46,752 nucleotides of DNA from NCBI GenBank assembly GCA_945883625.1, contig CAMCXW010000016.1, positions 1 to 46,752 of the forward strand. Direction: 5' to 3'. The translations under genes and the position numbers were made by a program. This document shows, one piece after another, positions 1 to 8,746 of this stretch (its first letter is position 1; each line of letters starts with the position of its first letter). The notes below the pieces were generated by a model. It was given only the letters and a program-made list of their open reading frames with translations. It was not told the DNA's origin and made no database searches. Source of the DNA: Spirosoma fluviale. GTDB taxonomy: Bacteria; Bacteroidota; Bacteroidia; Cytophagales; Spirosomataceae.

Positions 1-2
1 AT

Positions 3-98
3 ACGACCAAACCCGCTGTGGTTCCCGAATATTCATGGGGAGTAGATCAGTATTTTACCACCCAAATTCAGTTGGTATATCATATTCCTAAAAAGTAG
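3..98 (+). CDS. 3' end of a DUF6089-like outer-membrane protein (partial)
   Basis: An open frame enters from the left edge and stops with TAG at 96-98. The 31 visible residues end in DQYFTTQIQLVYHIPKK, an alternating polar/hydrophobic stretch like the last strand of an outer-membrane beta-barrel. The next gene ends in a similar way (DQVLQSSITLTYVIKS) and starts only 4 nt later, so this is probably a paralogue of it in the same operon. Too little is visible to assign more; the family label is inference. Confidence 0.55.
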   Translation, partial: TTKPAVVPEYSWGVDQYFTTQIQLVYHIPKK

Positions 99-102
99 TC
101 TG

Positions 103-801
103 TTGAATCGTTTTCTTCTTTTTGTGGGTTTATTTCTGAGCTGTCTGACGTTTGATACACTTGCACAACGCTGGGCGTTATCGGCCGCGACAGGGATGAA
201 TCTATACAAGGGTGATTTAAGTGATTGGAAATTATTGCCAAATTTTGACCAAATTAAAAATTTAGGCTCTACTGTAAAATTTAATGTTCGTTATCAACGT
301 ACGCAGGCTTATGCATATCGGGCACAGGTAAGCATGGGTAGTATAAGAGGTGATGGAGTGAATAATCCAGGACCCAATTCGACATTTAATTCGTCTACAT
401 TTACTTCGCCTTTAGTCGAAATTTCAGGTATTGTGGACTATAATTTTTTGGATTATCAGACTGATAAAAGGATTAAGAACTGGTCGCCTTATGTGTATGG
501 TGGTTTGTCGTATGTATTTGCTAGCCCTAAAGGTGGAATACCAACCATGAGCGCTTTGGGGAAAACTCCCTTTTTCACTTGGGCTATCCCGTATGGCGTG
601 GGGGTGAAGTATCAATTAACTCCTCGGTTGGGATTGCAGTGGGAGTTTGGCTCGAGCAAAACTTTTACAGATGTATTGGACAATGCCCCCTCTGATTTAT
701 TAAATCAGAGTCACTTTACGACCCAACAAACGGATCAGGTTTTACAGAGTTCAATTACCTTAACGTATGTGATCAAATCCGTTTTTTGTCCTCGCGAATA
801 A
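103..801 (+). CDS. DUF6089-type outer-membrane beta-barrel protein
   Basis: A 232-residue protein of unknown function. Residues 1-21 form a signal peptide ending in LAQ. The mature part has alternating beta-strand character with aromatic residues and a short YxYGGLSYVF strand near residue 132, as in small outer-membrane barrels. I recognise it as resembling the DUF6089 family, which in Cytophagales often sits just ahead of uppS and bamA; that is from memory, not alignment. The start is TTG at 103: no ATG or GTG in frame would keep the signal peptide, and the next in-frame Met lies past the cleavage site. It begins 4 nt after the previous stop, so the two are probably co-transcribed. Confidence 0.7.
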   Translation: MNRFLLFVGLFLSCLTFDTLAQRWALSAATGMNLYKGDLSDWKLLPNFDQIKNLGSTVKFNVRYQRTQAYAYRAQVSMGSIRGDGVNNPGPNSTFNSSTFTSPLVEISGIVDYNFLDYQTDKRIKNWSPYVYGGLSYVFASPKGGIPTMSALGKTPFFTWAIPYGVGVKYQLTPRLGLQWEFGSSKTFTDVLDNAPSDLLNQSHFTTQQTDQVLQSSITLTYVIKSVFCPRE

Positions 802-813
802 TCCCTACCTTTG
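782..813 (+). promoter_or_regulatory. Bacteroidota-type promoter for uppS
   Basis: TTG at 786-788 and TACCTTTG at 806-813 are separated by 17 nt, which fits the phylum's consensus (TTG at -33, TAnnTTTG at -7). The -33 element lies inside the last codons of the upstream gene. The GTG start of uppS is 26 nt downstream. This gives uppS-bamA-ompH their own promoter. Confidence 0.65.
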
Positions 814-839
814 CCACCTATGTGTAAGTTTAGTTAATT

Positions 840-1601
840 GTGAATCAGAATTTAAAAGAATCTATTGACCTAGGCAATCTGCCGGCGCACATTGCCGTTA
901 TTATGGACGGGAATGGTCGGTGGGCAAAACAGCAGGGTTTTACGGATCGTATTTTTGGTCACCGTAACGCGTTAACAGCCGTTCGGGAGACGATTGAGGG
1001 TTGTGGGGAATTGGGCGTGGGTTGTTTAACCTTGTATGCTTTCTCTACGGAGAACTGGAATCGTCCACAATCTGAAGTAAAGGCATTAATGAGTTTGTTG
1101 ATCAGTACCATTCACGATGAATTACCATCGATGATGAAAAATAAAGTGCGTTTGCGGGCGATTGGTGATTTAAGTTCGTTGCCTGTGAACTCCCAAAAGG
1201 TTTTGCAGGATGCGATAAACCAAACGGCTGAAAATACGGGTTTGACTTTAGTTTTGGCCTTATCTTATTCAGGTAAATGGGATTTAGTCCAGGCAACTAA
1301 GCAGGTGGCGTTGAAAGTAGCTGCTGGTGAATTATCGGCTGATGCGGTGAATTCAGAAGTGATTGATCAGCATTTGGCCACGGCTGGAATGCCGGATCCG
1401 GATTTAATGATTCGGACGGGTGGGGATCATCGAATTAGTAATTTTATGTTGTGGCAATTAGCCTATGCGGAGTTATATATTTTTGAAGAGTTATTTTGGC
1501 CTGATTTCCGGAAAGAGCATTTACATCAGGCAATTTTAGATTTCCAAATGCGGGAACGTCGGTTTGGGAAAACGAGTGAACAAGTTAAACGCGAGGGCTA
1601 A
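840..1601 (+). CDS. uppS: Isoprenyl transferase (undecaprenyl diphosphate synthase)
   Basis: Cis-prenyltransferase that extends farnesyl diphosphate with isopentenyl diphosphate to the C55 lipid carrier for peptidoglycan and O-antigen synthesis; cytosolic, membrane-associated. The first family signature is HIAVIMDGNGRWAK at residues 17-30, with catalytic Asp23. FGHRNAL follows, and near the C terminus RTGGDHRISNFMLWQLAYAE then FWPDF, the substrate-binding region. Length 253 is normal. The start is GTG at 840; no ATG lies between it and the signature. Its own promoter overlaps the 3' end of the preceding gene, and bamA follows after 8 nt, a common pairing in this phylum. Confidence 0.95.
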   Translation: MNQNLKESIDLGNLPAHIAVIMDGNGRWAKQQGFTDRIFGHRNALTAVRETIEGCGELGVGCLTLYAFSTENWNRPQSEVKALMSLLISTIHDELPSMMKNKVRLRAIGDLSSLPVNSQKVLQDAINQTAENTGLTLVLALSYSGKWDLVQATKQVALKVAAGELSADAVNSEVIDQHLATAGMPDPDLMIRTGGDHRISNFMLWQLAYAELYIFEELFWPDFRKEHLHQAILDFQMRERRFGKTSEQVKREG

Positions 1602-1609
1602 GCCTATTC

Positions 1610-4309
1610 ATGAAAAATATCAAGTGCATGCAGTTTCAAAAAGTATCTAATCAATTTAAATTGTTCCGATTTATAGTATTGGGATTATTTCTTTTAGGTA
1701 GTCAATTAGGTTTTGCTCAAATACGTGGGGGTAGATTATTTCCCTCTACTGCACCGTCAGGTCCCACATTTTCCTTTGCTGATCCTCAAGAAGTAGAGAT
1801 TGCGGGTATCGAGGTAACTGGTTCACAGTTTTATGATGGAAACTCGATGATTAATATTTCGGGTTTACAAGTGGGGGATAAAATCAAAGTGCCTGGTGAT
1901 GCGATTGCGACTGCAATTCGTAAGATTATGGATCAAGGAATTTTGGATGAGGTAGAGATTTATGTGGTCAAAACGGAAGGAACTAAAATTTGGTTGGGTA
2001 TTCAATTAAAGGAGCGTCCAAGATTGTTTGCATTAAAATATACGGGTATTCGTAAGGGGGAGACGGAGACTTTAAATGAAAAAGTCAAGACATATAAGGG
2101 TAAGATTATTACGGAAACGTTACGGAAAAATCTAGAACTAGTTATTCGAAAGTATTACCAAGAAAAAGGGCGATTGAATATCAAAACGAAGTCTCAAATC
2201 GTAGTAGATACCTTACGTGGTAATAATGCTACGCTTGTAATTGCTGTAGACAAAGGTGCTAAAGTTAAGGTGAATAAGATTATTTTGAATGGGATTGAGG
2301 CTAAGCAAAGAGCATTAATCCTACGAAAAATCAAGAACACCAAGCAGCAGCGATTTGGTCGTGTTTTTAAGCCTTCTAAATTTGTTCCTAAGAAATGGGA
2401 TGAGGATAAGGAGACATTACTTGCGGCGATGAATAAGTTGGGTTTCCGTGATTTTCAAATTGAATCTGACTCAGTTTCTCGATTTAATGATGAGTCTGTT
2501 AACTTAACAATTAATTTAGTTCAGGGTAAAAAATACTTTTACCGGTCGATCATTTTTGATGGGAATTACATATATCCGGACTCGGTTTTGAATGATGTTC
2601 TGGGTATAAAAAAGGGAGATGTGTTTAATACGGAAGAGTTAGATAAGAAAATGGCTGGAAATCCAGGTGAAGACTTGAGCTCTGTTTACATGGATAATGG
2701 GTATTTGTATTATAATGCAGAGGCTGTGGAAACAGCTATTGTAGGTGACTCGATTGATTTAACGATTCGTATTAGTGAAGGAAAGCAGGCGACGATCAAC
2801 AAGGTTGTGTTGAATGGTAATACCAAAACGTCTGACCATGTTGTCATGCGCGAAATTCGTACGCTTCCAGGTCAGAAATTTAATAAGTCGGCGATCATCC
2901 GTACTGTTCGCGAGTTGTCGACCATTGGTTATTTTAACCCAGAAAAAATTACACCAAATCCAATTCCGAGACCGGATGGTACGGTGGATATTGAATATAA
3001 TGTGGAGGAGAAACCTTCAGATCAGATTGAATTATCTGGTGGCTGGGGTGGATTCATTGGTTTTGTGGGAACATTGGGGGTTGTTTTTAATAACTTCTCT
3101 GCAAAAAATTTAACAAAATTGTCGGCATGGCGTCCTTTGCCAGCTGGAGATGGGCAAAAATTATCGGTTCGTTTTCAGGCGAATGGTGCGGCTTTTCAAA
3201 ACTATAGCTTAACGTTTACGGAGCCTTGGTTAGGTGGTAAAAAACCTAATTCATTTTCTGTTTCTTTGAATCGAAGTGTATCGTATCCGTATCAGTTTCG
3301 GAACACGGGATTTGGTGGTCAAAATCAGTTTGGTGGAGGCGGTTTCGGTGGAGGCGGTTTCGGTGGAGGCGGCTTCGGTGGAGGCGGATTTGGCGGCGGT
3401 GGCTTCGGCGGTGGTGGTTTAGGAGGATTTAATGGTGGTTTGGGTGGATTTAATTCCTTTGCTGTTCCTGATTCATTACGTTCGGCACACTTTAATGTGA
3501 CTAGCATTACGTTCAGTTTAGGAAAGCGCTTAAAATGGCCAGATGATTATTTTTCGTTAAGTAATTCCCTAGCGCTTTCTTCGTTTGATGTTGACCGTTA
3601 TTACACATGGGCTTATCCACAAGGTATTTCTACTTCGATTACCTTCATGACTAACTTCTCTCGGAATAGTATTGATAACCCAACTTTTTCGCGAAATGGT
3701 TCTAGTTTTTCACTGACAGGTTCCTTGACTCCACCTTTTTCTTTGTTGGGCGGGAATAAATCAGGAACCTTGATTGAATATCATAAATGGATGTTTGATG
3801 CTAGTTGGTTTACCCCGTTGATTGGGAAATTGGTACTTCATACCCGTGCCCACTTGGGTTTCTTGGGGGCTTATGGCAATCGGGAGACAACTCGTTTCGA
3901 GCGTTTTGATGTGGGTGGTTCTGGTATGGTGCAAGGATTTCAATTTAACCGCGATATAATCGGTTTAAGGGGTTATAAAGATAGGTCGATTGGGCCATCA
4001 GGTTCGTATGGTAATGGAGGTGTCGCGTACAATAAGTTTGTATTGGAAGCGCGTTATCCTGTTTCGTTGAATCCGTCGGCAACGATATTTGTTTTGGGAT
4101 TTGCTGAGGGAGGGAATAATTTTTCTTCTTTAAAGGAGTACAGTCCGTTTAATTTGTATAAGTCGACAGGTATAGGCGCGCGTATTTTTATGCCTGCTTT
4201 TGGTATGATTGGTATCGATTATGGTTTTGCGTTGGATAAGCCGCGTCCGGGGGAATCGGATTTTGGCCGACAAGCATTTACGTTTTCGATTGGTCAGCAA
4301 ATTAGATAA
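1610..4309 (+). CDS. bamA: Outer-membrane protein assembly factor BamA
   Basis: Central pore of the machine that inserts beta-barrel proteins into the outer membrane. A signal peptide ends at about residue 36 (LGFAQ). Residues about 55-480 are a series of POTRA domains, seen as repeated G-x-x-x-NGxxxT and KGDVFN patterns such as TINKVVLNGNTKTSDHVVMR. The C-terminal half is a 16-stranded barrel with the conserved region GLRGYKDRSIGPSGSYGNGG, whose RGY matches the lid-lock loop motif of Omp85 proteins. Length 899 is typical for Bacteroidota. A Gly/Phe repeat (residues 574-603) is inserted in a barrel loop. Two Skp-like chaperone genes follow directly, the classic bamA-skp arrangement. An alternative Met at residue 7 would also keep the signal peptide. 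Confidence 0.95.
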   Translation: MKNIKCMQFQKVSNQFKLFRFIVLGLFLLGSQLGFAQIRGGRLFPSTAPSGPTFSFADPQEVEIAGIEVTGSQFYDGNSMINISGLQVGDKIKVPGDAIATAIRKIMDQGILDEVEIYVVKTEGTKIWLGIQLKERPRLFALKYTGIRKGETETLNEKVKTYKGKIITETLRKNLELVIRKYYQEKGRLNIKTKSQIVVDTLRGNNATLVIAVDKGAKVKVNKIILNGIEAKQRALILRKIKNTKQQRFGRVFKPSKFVPKKWDEDKETLLAAMNKLGFRDFQIESDSVSRFNDESVNLTINLVQGKKYFYRSIIFDGNYIYPDSVLNDVLGIKKGDVFNTEELDKKMAGNPGEDLSSVYMDNGYLYYNAEAVETAIVGDSIDLTIRISEGKQATINKVVLNGNTKTSDHVVMREIRTLPGQKFNKSAIIRTVRELSTIGYFNPEKITPNPIPRPDGTVDIEYNVEEKPSDQIELSGGWGGFIGFVGTLGVVFNNFSAKNLTKLSAWRPLPAGDGQKLSVRFQANGAAFQNYSLTFTEPWLGGKKPNSFSVSLNRSVSYPYQFRNTGFGGQNQFGGGGFGGGGFGGGGFGGGGFGGGGFGGGGLGGFNGGLGGFNSFAVPDSLRSAHFNVTSITFSLGKRLKWPDDYFSLSNSLALSSFDVDRYYTWAYPQGISTSITFMTNFSRNSIDNPTFSRNGSSFSLTGSLTPPFSLLGGNKSGTLIEYHKWMFDASWFTPLIGKLVLHTRAHLGFLGAYGNRETTRFERFDVGGSGMVQGFQFNRDIIGLRGYKDRSIGPSGSYGNGGVAYNKFVLEARYPVSLNPSATIFVLGFAEGGNNFSSLKEYSPFNLYKSTGIGARIFMPAFGMIGIDYGFALDKPRPGESDFGRQAFTFSIGQQIR
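3329..3418 (+). repeat. In-frame 15-bp tandem repeat coding (FGGGG)6 in bamA
   Basis: Six consecutive 15-nt units, each coding Phe-Gly-Gly-Gly-Gly, start at 3329, 3344, 3359, 3374, 3389 and 3404. The first four are almost identical (third-position changes only) while the last two use different Gly codons. Less regular LGGFNGG units follow to about 3460. The insert lies between barrel strands of BamA, so it is most likely a surface loop. Recent slippage expansion is likely for the first four units. Confidence 0.9.
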
Positions 4310-4311
4310 GC

Positions 4312-4851
4312 ATGAAAAAGTCGATTTTTTTCTTAATTTTGGGACTTGCATGTATAGGTCAACGGACCTTTGCGCAGAAGTTTGGATATATCGACACGGA
4401 GTTTATTACATCTAAAATGCCAGAGTATCAGAAGGTTCAAGTGAAAATTGACCAAATGACCGAGGCTTGGATGAAAGATATTGAGCTAAAAAACGAAGAA
4501 GTTCGGAAGTTGGAGAAAGACTATCATTTGGAGGAATTACTTCTTACAGATGAGTTGCGTCGGCAACGTTTAGAGCAGATTAGATTAAAAAATAAAGAGG
4601 CAACTGATTTTCAAAATATGATTTTCGGATCGGAAGGTGAATTATTCAAAGCCAAATTAAATGGATTTAAGCCCATCTTGGATGAAATTTCGAAGGCAGT
4701 TGAGCGTGTAGTGCGCCAAAAACGCTTGGATTTTCTCTTCGATAAGGCAAGTGAAGGTTTAGCAATGATCTACACGAATCCGGTACATGATTATTCTGAT
4801 TATGTGTTGGAGGAGCTCGGATTGGAATTAGACCCTAACATAAAAAAGTAG
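4312..4851 (+). CDS. OmpH/Skp family periplasmic chaperone (first copy)
   Basis: Periplasmic chaperone that holds unfolded outer-membrane proteins on their way to BamA. Residues 1-22 are a signal peptide (cleavage after TFAQ). The mature chain starts KFGYIDTEFITSKMPEYQKV, the usual N-terminal OmpH strand and helix, followed by a long charged helical region (residues about 45-130) suited to a coiled-coil tentacle, then a C-terminal strand (LDFLFDKASEGLAMIY). Length 179 is normal. It begins 2 nt after the bamA stop and is surely co-transcribed. A second copy follows 61 nt downstream. Confidence 0.88.
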   Translation: MKKSIFFLILGLACIGQRTFAQKFGYIDTEFITSKMPEYQKVQVKIDQMTEAWMKDIELKNEEVRKLEKDYHLEELLLTDELRRQRLEQIRLKNKEATDFQNMIFGSEGELFKAKLNGFKPILDEISKAVERVVRQKRLDFLFDKASEGLAMIYTNPVHDYSDYVLEELGLELDPNIKK

Positions 4852-4912
4852 CGACTTGTACGTTGCGCAGTTAGTAGATAAAAAAAATAAAAAACAACTA
4901 GATTAAACTTTT

Positions 4913-5506
4913 ATGAAAAACAAACTATTCTTAGCGATGAGCCTTGTGTTTGGTATGGCTATTTTACCAGCAAAAGCACAAGTTAAAATTGGATTTATTA
5001 ATGCGGATTATATCCTAAGTCAAATGCCAGAAGCAAAGCAAGTGGAGGAAGATTTGAAAAATACGCAAAAACAATATGAGACGTTATATCAAGGAAAGGT
5101 GAAAGATTTTCAAGATAAGTTAGCTGCGTTTGAAAAATTGAATGCAGATCCAAAAGCTGCCGATATCATTAAGCAGGACAAAGAAAAAGAATTGCAAAAT
5201 TTACAAACGTCGATTCAAGAGTTCCAACAAAACTCACAGTCTTCATTGCAAAAGAAGCAAGCACAATTGTTGCAACCTCTATTGAAGAAAGTAGAAGAGA
5301 ACATGCATGCCGTGGCAACTGAAAATCAATTTACGTATGTATTTAACTATGATGCAGGTATGGGAACAGCGCCAATTTTATTGCACTACCCAACAGAAGC
5401 AAATATTTCAGATTTGGTATTGAAGAAAATGGGTATTACGCCTAAGCCAGCTACGGCGGCAGCGGCTCCAGCACCAGCTCCAGCAGCAGCACCCAAGAAA
5501 AAATAA
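4913..5506 (+). CDS. OmpH/Skp family periplasmic chaperone (second copy)
   Basis: Second Skp-like chaperone of the block. Signal peptide residues 1-22 (LPAKAQ); mature start VKIGFINADYILSQMPEAKQ closely parallels the first copy (GYIDTEFITSKMPEYQK). The central region is rich in Gln, Lys and Glu and predicted helical. Unlike the first copy it ends in a low-complexity tail of Ala and Pro followed by three lysines (residues about 176-197). Tandem Skp copies after bamA are common in Bacteroidota. The operon ends here with a strong terminator. Confidence 0.88.
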   Translation: MKNKLFLAMSLVFGMAILPAKAQVKIGFINADYILSQMPEAKQVEEDLKNTQKQYETLYQGKVKDFQDKLAAFEKLNADPKAADIIKQDKEKELQNLQTSIQEFQQNSQSSLQKKQAQLLQPLLKKVEENMHAVATENQFTYVFNYDAGMGTAPILLHYPTEANISDLVLKKMGITPKPATAAAAPAPAPAAAPKKK

Positions 5507-5527
5507 GTTGAGTTATTATCTTTGAGA

Positions 5528-5556
5528 AAGCCCTGACGAAAGTCGGGGCTTTTTTT
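5528..5556 (+). terminator. Intrinsic terminator after the bamA-ompH operon
   Basis: AAGCCCTGAC and GTCGGGGCTT pair around a GAAA tetraloop with one G-T wobble, followed at once by a run of seven T. It lies 20 nt after the second ompH stop codon. Confidence 0.9.
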
Positions 5557-5581
5557 GTAGAGATGCGATACTTCGCGTCTG
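5557..5581. repeat. Short palindromic hairpin (decayed dispersed repeat?)
   Basis: AGATGCGA (5561-5568) and TCGCGTCT (5573-5580) pair across a TACT loop with one wobble. The word GTAGAGAYGCGA resembles palindromic GAGACGCG hairpins I recall as dispersed repeats in Bacteroidota and cyanobacteria. Only one copy is in this window, so the repeat status is inference. Confidence 0.45.
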
Positions 5582-5746
5582 TTTAAATAAAAACGCAAAT
5601 TATAATGTTTCAATATGTGGTATGTGATTTTTCAGTACGCTTCCTTATTCAGTGATAAATACTACTGGAATGCCTGATTTAAGAAAGATTTTCTTGTCGA
5701 TTCCCGATACCTTTAGGGAAAAACAGCGAATAGTCGCCCGTGTACC

Positions 5747-6328
5747 TTATTCTTCTTTTTGGAGAAGTTTATTTTGAAAGAGTAATATAATGACTACTCC
5801 ACAAAAAATGGCGGCATCTGCAAAATTAAAAATGGGTGTCGAATAGTAACTACCACCCCAAAAAGGAATCCAAGAGGGGAGAATACCTTCCCAAAAATCA
5901 AAGAAAAACATGTCAATAACTTGACCATGAAACAGTCGGAATGGCGATTCTAAGGGAGCATTGTCAAACCAAACGCCATAGAATACCGAATCAATCAAGT
6001 TACCTACAGCTCCGCCTAAAACGAGAGCTACACATGTTAAAAATAAGGGCTTGTTGTTTTTTACCGTTAATTGGTATAGTAAGTAACCGATACCAAACAT
6101 GGCTACAATTCGAAATAAGGTTAAAATCAATTTCCCATAAGCCGACCCTAATTGCATCCCAAATGCCATACCCGGATTCAGGGTATAGTGAAGTTTTACG
6201 TAGGATCCGATAAGCTCTATTTGGCCAAAATAGCCTGGCTCCATAAAAAAGTGGACGCTAATTTTAATGAGTTGATCTATGCAAATAATCAGCAAACTGA
6301 GCAAAAAATACCGGTAGTTAGATTTCAT
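5747..6328 (-). CDS. lspA: Lipoprotein signal peptidase (signal peptidase II)
   Basis: Inner-membrane aspartyl protease that removes the signal peptide from lipidated prolipoproteins. Hydrophobic segments lie at about residues 6-24, 66-88, 94-112 and 166-186. The catalytic pair is in GNLIDS (Asp113) and FNFADAAI (Asp171). The first motif is usually GNxxDR; here Ser replaces Arg, which I recall as common in this phylum. Length 193 exceeds the roughly 160 of proteobacterial LspA because of an insert between the two motifs. Its ATG overlaps the stop of the proline dehydrogenase gene by 1 nt (TAATG), implying translational coupling. Confidence 0.93.
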   Translation of the reverse strand: MKSNYRYFLLSLLIICIDQLIKISVHFFMEPGYFGQIELIGSYVKLHYTLNPGMAFGMQLGSAYGKLILTLFRIVAMFGIGYLLYQLTVKNNKPLFLTCVALVLGGAVGNLIDSVFYGVWFDNAPLESPFRLFHGQVIDMFFFDFWEGILPSWIPFWGGSYYSTPIFNFADAAIFCGVVIILLFQNKLLQKEE

Positions 6329-7527
6329 TAGGTAGTTTTTCTTCGACGAACTTCTTTTTGTAATAGGGCAAATTCTCTGGATGTTTGGCCAGCAATGGAA
6401 CTGTTTTCATCTGCCCGACGGAATAGATACGGCATTACTGATTCAATTGGGCCATATGGCACATATTTAGCCACATTGTATCCTGCCGCTGCTAAGTTGT
6501 AACTGACATTGTCCGACATCCCTAATAATTGCGCAAAATAAATATGTTTGTGATCATTCGAAATTTCGGCCGCATGCATTGCCTCCGTTAATTGCAAGCA
6601 ACTTGCTTCATTATGCGTCCCAATGCAGAAATTAACTTTATCTATGTGCTGGAGGCATACTAACATACCCTGATTAAAATCGTGGTCTGTTGCCGATTTT
6701 TCTTTATGTAGCGGCTCTGAATATTCATCTTCATGCGCCCTTTGTCTTTCTTTTTCCAAATAGGCACCACGTACGAGTTTGACTCCTAAATGGTATCCCT
6801 TTGTTTCAGCCGTAGCAATCGCTTCGGTGAGGTTTGCCAACATATCTATGCGGTACATTTGGTACGTATTGAATATGATGGCTTCGTCTTTGTTAAACTT
6901 TTCCATCATTTCATAAGCCAAAACATCGATCGTTGTTTGAATCCAACTTTCTTCCGCATCAATAAATAACTTTACATGCAAATCAGCGGCTAATTGGCAT
7001 ATATCAATCAGCAAATCTTTGCTATGCTGGTAAGCGGCCTCATTTTCTTCGGCAAGACCTGCTTCTGTTTGAAATTCTTCTAATAATTCTATTTGAAAAA
7101 TACCGGTCATCTTAAAGACTGCAAATGGAATAGCGGAATCTATGTGCGCCTTCCGAATTGTTTCTTGGATTTCCTTTTTCGTTTTTTGGAAAGACTTTTC
7201 GCTTTCTTCACCTTCCACAGAGTAGTCCAGGATAGTCCCGATTTTTCCATTGTGAAGTTGGGTAATTATTTTTTGACATTCTTCAATGCTTTCACCCCCA
7301 CAAAATTGTTCGAAAAGAGTTGATTTAATCAGTTTTTTGATGGGAAAGTGTAGGAAAAGGAGCAATTTGATAAAAAAAGTCCCTAACTTTACAATCCAAA
7401 TTTGATTCATAGCAGCAAAAATCCAATAGGATTTACTGAGTTTGAAATCAGATTTTGATGAGAAGGCAATTTTTGTGTCTTCGAATGATAATTGATTCAA
7501 GGTCTTTGAATACGAAGGTTGATTCAT
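6328..7527 (-). CDS. Proline dehydrogenase family protein
   Basis: FAD enzyme that oxidises L-proline to pyrroline-5-carboxylate and passes electrons to the quinone pool. Monofunctional type, 399 residues, without the P5C dehydrogenase half of PutA. PRODH-barrel signatures visible are DYSVEGE (101-107), KLFIDAEES (186-194), NTYQMYR (220-226), KLVRGAYLEKER (250-261), FAQLLGMSD (331-339) and YVPYGP..YLFRRADEN (355-375), the last with the paired arginines that bind the proline carboxylate. It is the first gene of a two-gene unit with lspA. A -7 element (TATATTTG, minus strand, 7547-7554) lies 20 nt upstream of the ATG. Confidence 0.92.
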   Translation of the reverse strand: MNQPSYSKTLNQLSFEDTKIAFSSKSDFKLSKSYWIFAAMNQIWIVKLGTFFIKLLLFLHFPIKKLIKSTLFEQFCGGESIEECQKIITQLHNGKIGTILDYSVEGEESEKSFQKTKKEIQETIRKAHIDSAIPFAVFKMTGIFQIELLEEFQTEAGLAEENEAAYQHSKDLLIDICQLAADLHVKLFIDAEESWIQTTIDVLAYEMMEKFNKDEAIIFNTYQMYRIDMLANLTEAIATAETKGYHLGVKLVRGAYLEKERQRAHEDEYSEPLHKEKSATDHDFNQGMLVCLQHIDKVNFCIGTHNEASCLQLTEAMHAAEISNDHKHIYFAQLLGMSDNVSYNLAAAGYNVAKYVPYGPIESVMPYLFRRADENSSIAGQTSREFALLQKEVRRRKTT

Positions 7528-7546
7528 TTATTTCAAAAGTAGGGTG

Positions 7547-7554
7547 CAAATATA
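7547..7554 (-). promoter_or_regulatory. -7 promoter element (TATATTTG) for the proline dehydrogenase gene
   Basis: Reverse-strand TATATTTG matches TAnnTTTG, 20 nt upstream of the start codon. I see no clear TTG at the -33 distance. Confidence 0.4.
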
Positions 7555-7639
7555 AGAGAATATATCTTCCGTTTTTCGGAAAATTTATAATTTAATAAAC
7601 AAAAATTAGGGGACGCGTGTCCTTGTTAATCCAATAAAT

Positions 7640-8734
7640 ATGAATGCCAATTTAGACATAGTACCGATGCAGGAGTGGATTCAGACTGGTGGAAAACCGT
7701 TAATTATTGCGGGTCCATGTTCAGCTGAAACAGAGGAGCAAGTATTAGAAACTGCTCGCCGTATCAAAGCGGAAGGTTATGCACACATCATGCGTGCTGG
7801 TGTATGGAAGCCACGTACACGTCCAGGAAGTTTTGAAGGGATGGGAGAGCCTGCTTTAAAATGGTTGGTAGAAGCGAAGAAAGAAACAGGTTTGCCGCTT
7901 GCAATTGAAGTTGCAACTCCAGAGCACATTGAATTGGCATTGAAATATGGTGTAGATGTTTTGTGGATTGGTGCGCGTACGACAGTTAATCCATTTAATG
8001 TTCAGGATTTAGCTGATGCATTAAAAGGAGTGGATGTGCCTGTTTTGGTAAAGAACCCAGTAAATCCTGATTTAGCTCTTTGGGTAGGTGCTTTTGAGCG
8101 TTTACAAGGTGCAGGAATTAAGAAGTTAGGTGCGATACACCGTGGCTTTTCGAATGCACAAGAAACTAAATATCGTAACTCACCCATGTGGGCAATGGCT
8201 GTTGAATTGAAACGTTTATTTCCGCAAATGCCATTGATAGGTGATCCTTCGCACATGGCGGGTAAGCGTGCGTTATTGATGGAATTATCTCAACGTATTT
8301 TGGATTTGAATTACGATGGTATGATTATCGAGACGCACCGTGATCCAGATGCTGCTTGGTCTGATGCTTCGCAGCAAGTAACTCCTGAGAAATTGGGCGA
8401 GATGTTGCGTGAATTAGAAGTTCGCAATGCAAATTATGGGGCTGATTTCTCTGATGAATTAGCGAGTCTTCGTGAGAAGATTGATAACATTGACCGTGAA
8501 TTGTTAGAGGTTCTTGCAGCACGGATGTCAGTCGTTGAGAAATTAGGGGAATACAAGCGTGACAATAATGTAGCTGTTTTGCAATTAGATCGTTGGAAGC
8601 AATTGCACAATGATCGCGCTAACCAAGCAAAAGGCTTAGCCTTATATCCAGAATTTGTAGAAGAATTGTTTAAGTTGGTGCACCTAGAATCAATCCGTAA
8701 GCAAACGGAAGTAATGAATTCTGCAACAGCATAA
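7640..8734 (+). CDS. Bifunctional DAHP synthase / chorismate mutase
   Basis: The N-terminal domain (about 1-260) condenses phosphoenolpyruvate with erythrose-4-phosphate to DAHP, the first step of the shikimate pathway. It shows IAGPCSAE (24-31), MRAGVWKPRTRPGSFEG, a KNPVNPD motif with the catalytic Lys, and GDPSHMAG and ETHRDPD metal-binding motifs: the type I-beta (AroA-beta) form. The C-terminal domain from about residue 275 is an AroQ-type chorismate mutase (LREKIDNIDRELLEVLAARM, then the ExYKRDN region). In this fused class the mutase domain commonly serves as the regulatory domain; that is family knowledge. It stands alone and converges on an EamA transporter gene across a heptamer array. 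Confidence 0.93.
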   Translation: MNANLDIVPMQEWIQTGGKPLIIAGPCSAETEEQVLETARRIKAEGYAHIMRAGVWKPRTRPGSFEGMGEPALKWLVEAKKETGLPLAIEVATPEHIELALKYGVDVLWIGARTTVNPFNVQDLADALKGVDVPVLVKNPVNPDLALWVGAFERLQGAGIKKLGAIHRGFSNAQETKYRNSPMWAMAVELKRLFPQMPLIGDPSHMAGKRALLMELSQRILDLNYDGMIIETHRDPDAAWSDASQQVTPEKLGEMLRELEVRNANYGADFSDELASLREKIDNIDRELLEVLAARMSVVEKLGEYKRDNNVAVLQLDRWKQLHNDRANQAKGLALYPEFVEELFKLVHLESIRKQTEVMNSATA

Positions 8735-8746
8735 CACATATTGAAT

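Noticed and set aside
3325-3507. Minus-strand frame coding a Pro/Lys repeat protein opposite bamA
   Set aside because: It is the reverse reading of the Gly/Phe repeat inside bamA; the coding strand is clear and the repeat explains the open frame.
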